A stretch of 64,000 nt of DNA from Liolophura sinensis (GCF_032854445.1 NC_088300.1:68794984-68858983), one strand, 5' to 3'; positions 33,551-46,900 are shown, counted from the stretch's first letter. Notes: generated by a model from the sequence alone, not told the origin. Program-made: numbers and translations.

Positions 33551-34784
33551 ATACATGAATTTGGAGCGATGGGTTAAGTGGTGATATCTACTAATTCTTA
33601 AAGGATACATGGGAAAGAACTAAATATCTAAGGTGATCTAAGTTTAAAAAAATTGTTTATTTTTGAGGAATATTTTATATCTTTAAATAAGCGGTCCATT
33701 TTATGCTTATTTTTCGTCAATGATCGGAAATTTTCATAAATGACATCATCGATGAACATACTGCGTTACAGGCTTAGCCCTTCGGACGCGTCCTTCCACA
33801 TAGTTGTCGTCACAGCTGCAGACTACTTCATTTTTTCTTTTTTTCTTTTTTTCCTAACCTGGCCATTAGGGCCTTAGGAAAACTATACCCTTAAATCCAT
33901 TTTTATGCCCCATTAGGAAAACTCAGAAGTTTTTTGTACATCCTAATATATATTATGACACATCCTAAACTGCATATTAAGAAAAGAAAAGAAAATGTTT
34001 CATGTGCCCTGCACTTTGGGCTCGTCCTCGGTGCATGGTCTGAATTGATATTTTAAACGATGTGGATGGACACATGAGCAGTGCAGTAGTGAACTGTTAA
34101 GTGGCGATACGTGACACGTGTTATGTTTTAGCAGGCTGAATAAATAATAATAGTCCGAAAATATGACGGTTTTTGTATTTCTCATGGGGTTCGTGTAGCA
34201 ATCAATAATATCCATTTGTGTGCAGTGTTTTCCTCTGTGGGCTATACACGTTGTTTTATATTTGGTAATCATTAATTATGTTTTTCTGTTCGTATGGTGG
34301 ATAGTAGAATTCAAACAATACATTATAAATCTGAAAAGAATGATGCCCCGTTAAGTGAAGTCTATAGAGGTGTGAAAACTTTTATGTGTTAGCTTCCGAG
34401 TGCTGCGTTAGTCAGTTTGACCTACTCTTACCACTGTATAATCGGCACAGTCTGTTTTTAGTCACACCTGTCGGGCAGCATTGTTTCTGGATATCGATCA
34501 GCTTCCCTAAAATCAATACCGGTACATTTTCATAGGAGACCTTGCCGAGCCATAGGACGTCCGTCCACTATACATAGACATGTTTCCCTCTCGACATCAA
34601 TCAATGGCGTGAAATGACGTTAAAAATGGACGCACTCTTTTATGCTATTTTTAAATATGGTTGAAACCCCAATCGATGAAGAAGTCAAATAAGTTTTATC
34701 TTCAGTGCCAGCAAATACAACCGTTTTAATATACAACGCGATTTTAAGTGTGTATTTTAATGTATTTTCTTAAAGTATCCCCGG

Positions 34785-34885
34785 TTTCCCGGACCAGCAA
34801 TAATGCAGGCCCTGTTGTGTAAGTGAAATGTTCTTGAGTATGGCATTAAACATCAATAAATCAAATAAATAAATAAATAAATGAA
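34785..34885 (+). mobile_element. SINE family A, 3' fragment
   Basis: GCAATAATGCAGGCCCTGTT, GTGAAATGTTCTTGAGTATG, then AAATAAATAAATAAATAAAT. Confidence 0.75.
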
Positions 34886-37125
34886 TAAACAAATACATAA
34901 ATAAATGATAAAGAATCCAGAAAACAATAGCCTCTTGCACATCTAGTTAAGGTATCTAAATGTGTATGCCCGTCCTTTGATACATGTATGCTAATATAAC
35001 CGTTTATATCATCGATAGCAACATTTGCTGAGGTCCAAACGAAGGGTAATGTTGAATACATGTGTTTTCAAAATTTGCGAATGTAAATTTGGCAATAGCG
35101 ACGTCATGAACAATCGCTCTTTGTGAATGGATACATGTTGTTACTGCAAAAAGCTACAATGAGTTAAAAGTTTTACAATGAGTACAACTCTTTTGTAAGA
35201 AAATATGGACAGAGCGTTCAAAATCTCTGGCGCTCTGCTTCATGATTGTGTCTAAATGGCGCTAGTTGCCGAGTGTAACCGTCTGTCTTGTAGACAGCTT
35301 TTATACAGACCAGCATGTCATTCTGTCCTATTTACGTACTTTACAGTACTTTCTTAGTTCTTTGGTAATTTGTGTTAAACCTTTGCCTTGCGATTATTGA
35401 CCCGGAACAGCCATATTGGTTGACGGCTGGTACACGAATGCCTGTTTCAACGCATAGATTATACGAAGTATAAGGACGCGCTGTTTACACCACGTGACAG
35501 ATGTGTATTGTTTTCAAGGGGCTATGCATGGATACAAACTAATAATGATATTTACTGTCCCTCGTGGTAGATGTATGAAGGTGATGTCGTTTTACCAAAA
35601 TAAAAGTACCACAACTGTGACGCCCAAGGTGTCCGCTGCACAAAGTTCAAAATCTTAAGCTTCTGTACAAATTAGAATATACGAAGGCGGATGCCCAAAT
35701 TTGCCTGAAATTATAATACCCCGATCACGATTTAGTGGTCAAATTTTTTATTAATCTGAATTAGGCTAATCCCAAAACAGCTTTGTGAAACATCATCCAG
35801 TTTTCCGTCCATTGTAGTTGTAACAGGCAGTAAATATATATACTTTTAAAAATGTAGACGATAGTCTACATAGAAGATCCACAGGTATGAATGTTCACTA
35901 TCTTTAATTAAGCAAACAGTTTATCAATATTAGTGAGACATGTGATGAAGGGAACGAAGTGCGGACGACTTTCAGTCGGTCTGATGTATAGAAAATGGCG
36001 GACAAGTTTGAATGAAAATCTCAAAATGCGTATGATGCAAGATGCGTGCTCGGTATTGGGTGTTTTTGGACGATTATCACGACATGTCGTTGGCAGCCTA
36101 ACTGTACTCTTCGTCATTCACATACAGTCGTATTTTTAAGAATATCCAGACAGACGTATCTTCTTTTCTTCATCACGGTGTAAAGATGCGTCATAATCTG
36201 CGTATGAATACATTCTGATAAGATTTACCCTAACAAAAGCAGTTTATACATCGTTCTATTTTCATCCGCGTGTTTAATTAATTGTATTAATTGATACACG
36301 CCTTTTTCGTAGCTATATGTCCCTATTCATAAAAGAACAAATCGATATTATTCTTTTAAACCAGGTTACAGGTAAAGGGACTGCAGTGCGGCTGCACCGG
36401 AGAGGGAATGTCACACACGTCATTTACTGATCCAAATTTGGTGACAGTGTAAATTATTCTAATAATTTCAGCAGTCAAGGGATAATATACGATTGTGAAT
36501 GACCGTCGAAACATATCAGAGCTATTATACTTACAAAGGAACCATGCTTTCCCGATTTTATTACCATTTCTTTAGTTACTGCTACGGATTAGTCTACGTT
36601 TGAGAGCGCAGTGCTCGACGATTAGACTGAAGAAGCCCTATCTTACGGCCCATTAGAATCGTATTGCTTTCCCAGTGTGCTTCTTATGAAGATTCCAGAT
36701 GTTTGTATCTGCTTATGAAAACATCTTGATACACATATATTGACTGACGCGCAGTATCACAAGAGAAAAAATGTGTATGTGTAGGCCTATCTGTCTGCCT
36801 AGATACAGGGGGGACAACTCTGTCTGCTTTAAAATCATACCCTTCGCAATGTAGGCCTACCAGTTCACAAATTTGGCAGGTGTGTATGTTGCAGATTTCT
36901 TCAGATATTACTCAGTACGATTTTTTTCATCAAAGAACAAATGACCCACCGACCTTTAAAATCTTTGAAGATACATCCTTATTATTTGCAAATAGAATTA
37001 ACAACACAACAATGATATGATAAGACATTGTAAATAAAAATAACATTCAATAATATGAACGACAAACCATGATGACCGGTCCTGACATGGGGAATTTTGT
37101 AACGTCCATAACTCTTTTCTGAGCG
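34886..37125. other. intergenic, nothing assigned
   Basis: No recognised gene or clear repeat between the SINE tail and the end of KY-like copy 2. It includes the 3' flank of copy 2. Confidence 0.5.
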
Positions 37126-37827
37126 TTATATGGTATATTCTAACACTGTTGCATATGATGGGCAGTTTTCTTGAAACCTCACATTAACGGATACCTTCTC
37201 ACCGTAACCGAAGTATCGTTTGTGAAGAAACACTTTACCGGACCACTCATTGCTTTGTGACGACATTCTCTCAAGTTCTGTCCATTCTTGATCAATCACC
37301 ACAGACACCCCCGAGGCGTTAGGAATGGTCAAGCTGAAACTGACCTCAGTGCCTGCTTTATCCGGGCCGATGTCCGTAGGAGAGCGTAAGGCAAAACCTT
37401 CCCGCCATTCTTTAGATTGTCTGGGGTAGGGCTTGGCTTTTTTGCTGATTCTCGCACACAGTAATAGGTAATTGTAAACGTTTTCCAGGCCTGATCCGCC
37501 GGCTTCGTCATGCACGGGTTGAGCGAAAATCATGAACTTCCACGATCCTTTCCTGGGTAAAGTGATGTTGAATTTCACAACTTGTTCGTCTTCGTCAATT
37601 TCCTTGTAAACGTACTTCGACCCATCTCTGCCCGTATCAGCATTCTGCAATTCGAAATCCATTAGCGTCGGATAGGTGTATCCTATTCGTATTGTCACTT
37701 GATTCCCATTGAAAAGACGGATAATTGAGTTCGTATGGCTAAATATGTCTAGTTTGAAAGTTTTAAACTTGGCCTGGGGTCCGAGAAACCCCAGTGGTAG
37801 CTTTGGCATAGGGGGAATCGTTGGCAT
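37126..37827 (-). CDS. KY/hillarin C-terminal-like small protein, copy 2
   Basis: Single exon, 233 residues, ATG to TAA. It shares the family layout: LPLGFLGPQAKFKTFKL near the N-terminus, FSHTNSIIRL, GSWKFMIFAQP, VYNYLLLCARI, hinge YPRQSKEWREGF, then a second segment with VSVVIDQEWTEL and SYATVLEY at the C-terminus. The hinge lacks the WKDGC cysteine of copy 1 and the middle is longer (HDEAGGSGLEN). It is the most distinct of the minus-strand copies by eye. No catalytic domain, signal peptide or membrane segment. A TATA-like run lies about 100 bp upstream. Function unknown. Confidence 0.8.
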   Translation of the reverse strand: MPTIPPMPKLPLGFLGPQAKFKTFKLDIFSHTNSIIRLFNGNQVTIRIGYTYPTLMDFELQNADTGRDGSKYVYKEIDEDEQVVKFNITLPRKGSWKFMIFAQPVHDEAGGSGLENVYNYLLLCARISKKAKPYPRQSKEWREGFALRSPTDIGPDKAGTEVSFSLTIPNASGVSVVIDQEWTELERMSSQSNEWSGKVFLHKRYFGYGEKVSVNVRFQENCPSYATVLEYTI

Positions 37828-37922
37828 TTTGCGCTGATTGTTATCCTGAAGTTATCAGAGTGGACGGGCTTCTCAGTAAAAGTAACTGTTTTACGTCGTC
37901 TGTATAACTCTCCTAGTTCGTA

Positions 37923-37937
37923 TACATATATATATAT
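37923..37937 (-). promoter_or_regulatory. TATA-like run upstream of KY-like copy 2
   Basis: ATATATATATATG about 100 bp upstream of the ATG at 37,827, a workable TATA distance with a short leader. It could also be only a dinucleotide repeat. Confidence 0.35.
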
Positions 37938-37939
37938 GC

Positions 37940-38617
37940 TGTAAGATTTGAGTAAAGTTTAACCTATTTCCTGTGTAGAACACACACGTCAAACACTGAC
38001 CCGCTGAGGACGTGCCTTTGGCAGACTTGAGTGACCGATGAGCGTTTGAATAGTTCGGTTTTGTCGCTTAGCACAAGGGAAACATGACTTTGTGTTTGTA
38101 AGACTCAATTGGTTGTTAAACGGCTTTGAAAGTATATTGTATTCAATCGAATCACGACTTTTTTCAATCTGATCCGATCTCCGTGCTGTTCGGAATGTGT
38201 GACCTGAAGACAAGGTCGCTGGTATTCTGTGAAAGCTTTGACGTATGTACCACTATGGCTGTTACCTTGATTTTGGTTCAGCGCTATTGAGCAGAAGTCA
38301 GTTAAACAGAGGAGTGATGTATTAGTTCTCCAGGCCAGATCGGATTAAGGTTATCTTGGTTTGTTATCATGTCAGTGGGTTAAAAGGTATCGATGGCACT
38401 GAATCAAGTATATGCGGTTATGAAGAATATCCTACCTAAGGCCCGCTATCATGAATCACAATCACAAAATAACATGTCAAATTTAAAAGAAATCATCTAC
38501 TATGAAGAATGAAGGCAATTAATCCCATGCGAGAAAACATTCTGTTGCAATAGTTTAGTTTTCCGTGCAGATGAATATATTGAGGTTACAGCCATTTTGG
38601 TTTGAAACAATGTTAGT
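37940..38617. other. intergenic, nothing assigned
   Basis: Upstream flank of KY-like copy 2; no gene or repeat recognised. Confidence 0.45.
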
Positions 38618-38872
38618 AGTATGGACCTCCAGCGCAGTGGACTGAGCTATGATCCTCTCGCCATTGCGGTTGCTGTGAGTTCAATTCCTTCTCACATTGG
38701 CTTTCTCTACGACCTTCGTGGAAAGGTATACCTGCAACCTGCGGATGATCATTCGTTTTCCACGGGCTCTGCCCGGTTTTCTCCCTCAATAATGTTGGCC
38801 GTCGTCGTATAAATAAAATATTCTTGAGTACCCCTACGGCGTAAAGAGTCAATGAAATAAAATAAATAAAAA
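38618..38872 (+). mobile_element. SINE family A, near full length, diverged
   Basis: Head CCAGCGCAGTGGACTGAGCT, B-box-like GAGTTCAATTCC, body TCTGCCCGGTTTTCTCCC, 3' end AAAATATTCTTGAGTACC and AATAAAATAAATAAA. Confidence 0.85.
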
Positions 38873-39105
38873 TTTATTATGGGTTCAGTATGGGTTAGAA
38901 TGTGTAAATGTTAAAAAGTATGTACAATCATGAAGTTTATTCTACTTTACAGACATGCTATAATGAATCTCCAAATCGTCACTTCATTTATTTGCTTTAG
39001 TGTGAAACGTTCTGAAGGATGGCCCACTTCAGGTGCACTACAACAATCCACAGTCTCACAACGTCATGTCATATTAGACACTTGTCTAATAGAAATCCTC
39101 ATCTG

Positions 39106-39519
39106 TCATGAGGAAAGGTTTTCTGCATTGTACTGGACAGGTGTATTTACTGTATATACAGTTATAATGTTCTGCCATCCAGGTGTGTCAAAGTCAGTTA
39201 TTCTAATTTCAAGGGAAAGTCTAATTCGACAAGAATTTTTCATTGCGAAATTACATATTAACAGCTTTCTGATGGAGCTTCTCATAAATTCTTTCTCATT
39301 TTCTAAAGCATTCTGAAAAGATGAATATATATATATCCATAGTTTAGATTTGTAATGGATTTTAGCCAACGTTTCCATAATTGCATTGATATCTTTGTAC
39401 CACGAAAAAATGTAAACGTTGTTACTCGTTTTCACTGCCTTACAGTTGATCATTAAAACACATTTATGACTTGTTGAGCCCAGTGTTAGCCGTACTATTA
39501 AAATACAATTTAACAGCAA
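39106..39519 (-). pseudogene. possible non-LTR retrotransposon tail fragment
   Basis: A 137-residue frame includes NNVYIFSWYKDINAIMETLA and KIHYKSKLWIYIYSSFQNAL, followed by KEFMRSSIRKLLICNF. Spacing and residues resemble the region between reverse transcriptase and the C-terminal finger of some LINE ORF2 proteins (KxKLRTY...F, then SxxxRSLLAQFR). The start lacks a clear Met context and no other LINE part is near. The call is tentative. Confidence 0.35.
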
Positions 39520-40930
39520 CCACTGGTATACTCCCGTGATGCAAATCGCTATAGTGTGTTAGATGCAGCCATGGAGTGCGATAATCGAGATCTGAGAGAC
39601 AAATGCAATAAGAATTCTGGACAATGATGTTACAAAAAGACATGATATAGATTGTTGCACAGTGTGTACCTTCCAGAATTCAGATGTTAATAATCATATT
39701 TTATTATCACTCCATAGAGACGGTTTAAATAAATACATACATAAATAAATAGCGAAATTCCAAGTAGTAATTTCCTCATAATAAGGGAGGTAACTCTTCA
39801 TATGAGTTCTGACGCGTGGTCGCAACCATAGGAATGAAATCGTATCTGATAGGAATGCACCATACTGAATAATTCATCAGTTTTATCGATACAGTGCCTA
39901 ACAAGTACATCCACAGAAAACTTTAGACAAGATACAAATAAAACTAATTGCAGAACAAGGCTACGCGTTAATATATTTACATATCTAATTAATACCGACA
40001 ATTACATGAAAAGTCAAATGCTGATTGCTATTCAACACCTCGGTAGATTATGTTTCTTCACTAATCCCACTCACGTATTACCTTACTGATTTTTTACATT
40101 TGATGATAGAAGGGTTAAAAAGAACACGCTTATCTACAAAGAATGTGTTGGATTTTCCTCTACATACATATACATGTGTCTTATGTTATATAATAAATAC
40201 TTATTTGTTTAGTTTGTTTAGTTAGTTTGTCGGTCACATAAAGTGTAAGACTTCGGCATGGAGAGCAGACTTAGTGCAAGGGTGACAATGTGATAATTAG
40301 CAAATGGTGGCACGTAACCCAACCTCATGTCAGTTTGTGCTTAGGGTTTCATTCTAATTTTTTCTAACTGCTTAAATAGTACGACCTTGCACGCTACTTA
40401 GAACCATAGGTTAAATACAATTACGTAAAAGATGCAGTAACTAATTTCACACGTCACTGTTCAAGAGTTACTCAAATGTTGTGCTGTCATCTTTCAGCAT
40501 TCTTTATACTATGTATCAAGATAGCATGTCTCCTAACAACACCCCGGTTTCCGTGCCGACGAAGTTAAGATTATAAGGCATGATGTGCCGTAAATGCTTT
40601 GAGGGATAATATTTGGCCTGTATCCATTAATACTCAGGAGATTACCCAACGTGCAATGCTTCATATACTACATCAGATGCTTCCTAAGTGTTACAAGGAG
40701 ATGTCCTTAAAGTGATTTCAAGAAAATGTGGTAATTCATCATTGTAATGCACTATCTGCGGTAAAAGCTTTCATATGAACAGAGGTCTAAAATCTGGCTA
40801 TTTTTTTAAAATGTGATATGCAATGACATATTAGTGGAGCGAAGGTTACATTGCGTGAACAGTAACACAAAAGTCCTCGCTTGTCACATCAAGTACTGAA
40901 GCAATCGAATCAGTGGTAGGCTGAAGTATA

Positions 40931-41434
40931 TTAAAAGAAACTTATAATAAGGAGTTTTAATGGGGCTAAAATCAGCGGCGATGTAATTTCATATATCTGA
41001 GCAGCGGAAATATTATAAGTTATAATTGTATTTGATAATAAAACCATCATTTTGTAGCGGAATTTGCAACAATAAGCGTCTCTGTCTTCATCTAATATAT
41101 TCTGGTTGTCCCACGCTTCAGCGGTGCGGAAGGAGGTAAGGGTATTAATTTGGGCCTGTACGGCTGTCTGTTCGTCTGTCAAGGTTTGGTTTCCCTGATA
41201 TAACTGCTCTAAACAATTGTCCAATTTTGATGTTACAGAGTTGTATGCAGGTTGAATTTGTGGAACTGTGGATAACCAGTCCGATCCACGAATAAGTTTT
41301 TCACATTTAAGTAATTCCGTGATTCTCATTTGTCGTATGCTTTTATTAGATGTTTTGAAACTCGTGTTCTTGGTGATATTGGTTATGAGTCTCGCGACTA
41401 TCGGCTTGGAACGCCTTTTTATGGTTTACGAGTG
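40931..41434 (-). CDS. uncharacterised open frame, possible exon
   Basis: A minus-strand frame is open from a stop near 41,432 to TAA at 40,931. The Met at 41,329 gives 132 residues (MRITELLKCEKLIRGSDWLS...); upstream of it the frame adds about 30 basic residues. The central part is polar and helix-prone (LDNCLEQLYQGNQTLTDEQT followed by AVQAQINTL), unlike random AT-rich translation, but the last ~40 residues are hydrophobic and less convincing. No family recognised, no clear splice sites. It may be a real small gene, an exon, or chance. Confidence 0.25.
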
Positions 41435-42675
41435 GTATACGATGTCGGACTTAGCGGTTAACTGCTCCAAATATCCTTTGTTCTTTACGTTCGTTTTTAG
41501 TGAGCTATGAGTAGGTCTATACTACATGATAAATACTACTTGAGTGGAACGAGAAGATTTCTTCCTGGCAAGAGTAGTAAACGGGTGAAGTACTTTATCT
41601 TATCCATCTTTCATATTCATATTTATATGTTGACAGTTTTGTAAAGATGAATGGTATGGAATCAGGTGTGGATCAGATACTTTCATCTGAAGTAGCATTA
41701 TCTGCTGGGTACACTTCAACTGGATACATGATATGTAACCATATGAATCCATGAATGTGTACATAAACTAATGAATCTATGAATCAACCCACGAGTGAAT
41801 GATTGAAACAATTAATCGATCAAACCACGAATCAATCAATCCCCGAACAAATAAATGAATCAAACAATCAACCAAGTATTTCATCAGTTAAGATCACTCC
41901 CAAGGTACATGAAACATTGCTGTGATGTTTAATGATACGTTAACCCCTTATCCAGATGGTGTCACCCCAAACACCGAGGAATTGAATCTAGCGAACCATA
42001 AGTATCCATCTTTTGTTACTAAGAGATAATCTGGTACAACTCAAATAAGGTTGAGAGGGTTGTCAAATCTCAAATGTTCCCACTCGAAACCCTTTCCTCC
42101 ATAAAATAAATTGAAAGAGGTTTGCAAAAGATATCACAGATAAGCGGACTGTGTCGTCATGGATGAGATATAAGCCCATGCATGTACTAATTCAACATAA
42201 TATAGTGCATGGCATACAGCAGAAGCATAACCCCGAAATAGTCTGAGAGGGAGCATTTCAAAAATAACATTAACATCGCTAGAAATACACACACACACAG
42301 AATACTGCTATATAATGCGACACAAACAGAGTAAATTGTAAATACTTGGCTAAAAATACACGAAAATATTTATTAATCACTCAAGAGCCTGGGTTTTCTG
42401 ACTACTCTGCTGGATTCACTCGATGCAGTTTTACATGCTCGAAACAATATAATTTCTTGTTTACACTGTCTATGTTTCTGTCTGATCTTCCCATGGCTAA
42501 ATCGTTCTGTGGTGAAATGCCGCCATCTTTTTTTTTTCATCTTAGGTCCTCTAAAGTTCCATTGGAGACTTTAATGAAAGCACCTCATTCCTTTAGTGTA
42601 GTCTTGCTCTTTTCGACATTCTCTAAACTAGGAAAGCAAATAAGTTACCAGAAGCTGTCAGCTTATATACAAATG
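41435..42675. other. intergenic, nothing assigned
   Basis: AT-rich; a short imperfect AATC-type stretch at 41,790-41,870. It includes the 3' flank of KY-like copy 3. Confidence 0.5.
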
Positions 42676-43361
42676 TCAAATGGTGTATTCAAGAAGAGTG
42701 CTGTATGAGCCTCCCTCTGGACCGTACAGAGCGTTTAGCGTCACAGAGGCGTTCTTTCCGTAATGATTACGCAGTACCACATTCCCGGACCATTCGTCGT
42801 CGATCTTCATTAAATGAGTCCACTGCTGTTCAACAACAACAGCCACTTTGTTAGCGTCGGGAATCGTCACACGAAAGCGGACGGTCGGCCCGCTGACGTC
42901 ACCATGTAACACCATCGGCTCCTTCAAGATGCAGCCGTCTTTCCAGTCCTTGAACTGGGTGGGGCGTGGGTAGGCGCGCTTGGTGACTTTCACACAGTGG
43001 ATCAAGTAGTTGTAGACTCCTGCCAGGCTCTTGCTAGGGTCGGACTGAGGAAGTGCGAAGATCTGGAACTTCCAGAATCCCTTGGCGGGAATGGTGATAT
43101 GATAGCTAATGGTGTTGTCCTCCAAGTTCGTCTGTGCAAACACACACTCGGACCGATCTTCCTTGGTGTTCGCTTCGATAAGAGAAAAAGTCGTCTTTAC
43201 TGGATCGCTGTAACAAATTTGGATCCTTAATTCATTACCTTCCCATTCTTTCATGTGAATCTTAGCGTCCGTGTGGCTGAGGACGCCCAATCCAAAAGTC
43301 TTGAACTTGATTGCGGACCCAAAAAACCATTGGGCAAGGACGGCTCCGCGACTGACGCCAT
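42676..43361 (-). pseudogene. KY/hillarin C-terminal-like small protein, copy 3, one frameshift
   Basis: The start homologous to copy 1 is ATG at 43,361, reading MASVAEPSLPNGFLGPQ. Just after GPQ the frame breaks: one base is missing before the conserved KFK (near 43,308-43,312). From KFKTFGLGVLSHTD onward the frame is open to TAA with all family landmarks: GFWKFQIFALP, VYNYLIHC, FKDWKDGC, EPMVLH, VAVVVEQQWTHL, SYSTLLEY. The 686-bp span plus one base equals 229 codons. Because the rest is intact, this is a very recent lesion or an assembly error. The open frame that starts further upstream has an unrelated N-terminus and is probably not the protein made. A TATA element lies about 90 bp upstream. 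Confidence 0.75.
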
Positions 43362-43450
43362 AGTAAAGGTTTACCAACTTGTTCCAGTTATAGAACTACA
43401 TCCACGAGACCTTTTCTCAGAGTAGAAAATATTCTGTTTGTGACAGTACC

Positions 43451-43456
43451 TTTATA
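43451..43456 (-). promoter_or_regulatory. TATA box upstream of KY-like copy 3
   Basis: GGGTATAAAGG on the minus strand, 90-95 bp upstream of the ATG at 43,361; a good match to a TATA box with a short leader. Confidence 0.45.
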
Positions 43457-43979
43457 CCCAGCAAGGCACATATTTAATAATACAAACTGGGGCGAGGTTA
43501 TGTTGAATGAGCTAAAAAAAAATATATTTATATGGAATTTAAGATCGAGTTTGGTGGTCACTCTAGGCAATGAAAGGGACTTGTAACGCATTTCCAGGTC
43601 AGATCCCAATTTGTAAGACCTGAAATCGACACCCTAGGTAACGATGAATTATGTGTGACATGTAGAGCTACGCCTTCCCGGGCCGTGGAATGTCTGGTCG
43701 TTACAGGACACCGCATGTAGACCCATGAACTTTAACACTGGTATAATCTTCAAACAAGCGATGTTGTTATAAATTGCTTTATTAATCTTTAGTAAATAAA
43801 CTCTCAGTTATGTGACCTACGACCCATTACTCCTGGGTAATATTATATGCATATAGATGGGGTAGTGTTATGAGTCGATCTCTTCAGATTCATACCACAC
43901 ACTTGACACGCCCGACACTTGATGTCTTTCAAGTGACTGGTCATGAGAGATAGGTGTGGAGAGTGTGTGTGTGTGGGTT

Positions 43980-43995
43980 GGGGGGGGGGGGGGGG
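43980..43995. repeat. poly-G tract after GT repeat
   Basis: A GTGTGTGTGTG stretch leads into 16 consecutive G and then AGGGGTGGAGGGG. Runs of this type could form a G-quadruplex on the plus strand. Confidence 0.85.
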
Positions 43996-43996
43996 A

Positions 43997-46900
43997 GGGG
44001 TGGAGGGGTCAGTGGGGAAGTTAAAGTGTCATGTACACACACACCAAAAACACAATCACTCACTCTCTAGCACCACTGTCAGCATTTAACCTCTCCCCTG
44101 CATAACTTGAATACATTTGTTGTAATAGCCCCACACTGCTGATCCTCATTCTGACCCTAGCTGTTAACGAATCCACAAAGATTTATTTTTTACTATTTAC
44201 TAATTGTATGTTGAAAACAACAAGCATGTTTTCAAATATGCTATTGCTTTGATGTTTTGACGTACACAAGTGCAGTTTTTGACATCGTACACTGTTTTAG
44301 AGATTGTCATTAAAAAAGCTTGACTCATGCTTACATGCTCTGTACTTATAATGACTAACAGGTTTACTCACCGGCACTCGAAAACACATTATAAAAAACT
44401 ATAAATTTTTATCGTAACAAAATTGACACGCATTTATTAGATGCAAGCGATCGTCTTCACTGACTCATACCAAATTGTATTTTAATATAGAAGAAAACTT
44501 TAAAAACGACAAAGAACTGAAAAGAGCACATTTTTTTCTATCTGGTGGTGCCTGCTGCATAATTTTGTGATTTTTCCTCGCCATGCACGTAAAGCCTGAA
44601 AACGATAAAGCTGGAATAATTCTTATGCTGAGGGTGTGTTAACTCGGAACCTACGACCAACATTCCGGTTTCTCCATCGTCAAGCGGAAAACGAACTGTA
44701 CTGTTCGCTACATCCTGGGAAGAAGCGTTCTAGCGGAAATGTGCGAACTGCATTTCGGCGATTTCCGACGGCAATTCTCCTCCTAACACAGAAGACTTCG
44801 GGACTAGTTCTTAGGCAAAATGGAGTCGCCCACAGCGGATTTTGGCGCTGACTTTATTTATAATTTGTCAACTTGAGGTACATATTAGAATTTTTATGGC
44901 ATGCACCTGCGAGGAAATGCATACTCTTTTCAATGGTATTTGTTTGATATATAAATTTTCTTCTCCTTTAACAGAGTCAAAACACAAAAATACTGACATT
45001 CGTGTGTAAACAAAGAAAAAAACCTCGGCGAGAAAATGTGTGCGGCTTAAACGCCAGAACTATGTTCTAATCGAAAGCGTTTCGTGGGACCTCATGATCA
45101 CCAATCAGATTTTGTAGGTTTATATCTGACAATGAATGCAACAACTAAATAAAACAACACGAGCATTTTTCATGTTGCTTTCGGCATTTTTCTCTAATGG
45201 TGTAGCAATGAAATCACGTTACAAAATAATGTACTTATACATGTGCACGTTGTAAGGTGCACTATTTTATTATTATTTGCTCGAACTCTTGGCCTTTTAA
45301 CAATGTTATTTGCACACATAATAATGACTGGAATTCGTAAACATGTATTATTTGTCAACGTAACAGCTTGGGTGCAGGGGGGATACATGTATACATGGAC
45401 AAAATAACAGAGAATGTCAAAAATGTCAAGAATCCCATATAGTTGTGTCTCGCAACAGAAACTGCTAGATTATATGATCAGTGTCGACGTGAGAATGAAG
45501 AATGGTATTATATACTGAAGTTTTCCTGCCATTGAACATGCATTAGTTAATATTCTTGACCTGACTATCTGACACTTAAGCTATGTGTGAAAGGTCGTAA
45601 CTTTGTTGAGAAATATATTGCCTGTCACAGTTCAAACACGGCAAGTAGCAGCAATAAAATCCGTTTTATACTTGATCGTTCGAGTACTTACGTATGAGTC
45701 AGTTATACTCCATTTATTTTCTAAATTCTAGAATCTCGGAATAAGGAACTTCTAATAGCTATTCACACGCCGAGTTTATTTATGCAAATAAATGTTTTTA
45801 ATTATTTTCTCCCCATGAAATTTCCTGTGAAATATCGTTAAAGTGTTTGATAACTTTACTAGTCTTTGTGCTACGAATCTGCACAAATCTGTTCCATAAA
45901 AAACTCACCTTTTGTCCTGCACAACTTGCAAGGAGTATCAGGGGCGTAGGAAGCAATTTTAAAGTGGGGTGGCCAAGAGTCCCCCCCTTTTTTTTTTCTT
46001 TATAACCGTTATATCTCTGAACCAATTCAAAGGACACTCTTGATGATTTCATGAGGGAATCTATCAAGTTTTGGGGGCTTTTCCTTCCAACAACTTTATC
46101 AGCTTAGTTTCGATGACTATCAGCATTTTTTTTTCACCTCTGTAACTTTGACATTATTAAAAGGAAACTTATAGACTATACGTGTGCCCTTTAAGCTTTC
46201 AACTCTATACTTATTAATTTGCGTAACTTTAGCAACAGTTACACCCACATGTATGGACATTTTTAAAACACATATGCTATTTAAAGCATCTAAGAGTGAT
46301 ACGCAGAACTCAGGAGTGCTTCAGTTCCACTGCTACTTTCAGTGTTTTGTATCGTTCAGTCACCTTTAGAATGAAACCTTCAGGAGAGCTGACTGAATGC
46401 TTGAATTAAGATTTGTGGTTCTTTTGTCAATATTCAGCTCTTGGTTCATGTCAGAAAGTTTATTATGCGGTATTAAATTTCCTCACGAGTGAACAGGATA
46501 TTTTGCCTTGCGCCATTTTCATTACGCTGTGTAGTACATGTATGAGACGTTACGCTTCAGTGATTCACATGATTATGTTATTGGCGTTCAATGCCGAGAT
46601 ACTTTTTTACTGATTTGACTGGGCAGATTAATGCAGCGTCCATGCAGAGTAAACCATATACTTGACAGACCTCCAGACCATACAACGGTCGGATAGGCGA
46701 AACTTGGATTCGAACTCACGACCTTATTGTTTTAGAAGACACTAATTTTTTATGAGCGACGTGATATTGAAAGTGGTTGTAAAACCTGGGTATTCCTCTA
46801 GATGAGGAATGAATGAATAATGTATGAAAAGGATGAGAAAATGCAAGAATAAATGAATGAATCAATCAGTCAAACTCCAGTCAACCAATCAACCAATAAA

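Noticed and set aside
43362-43377. Upstream start of the copy 3 frame giving MVNLYYGVSRG...
   Set aside because: The N-terminus is unrelated to all other copies, while the conserved N-terminus is present in another frame from the ATG at 43,361; a one-base loss explains both.
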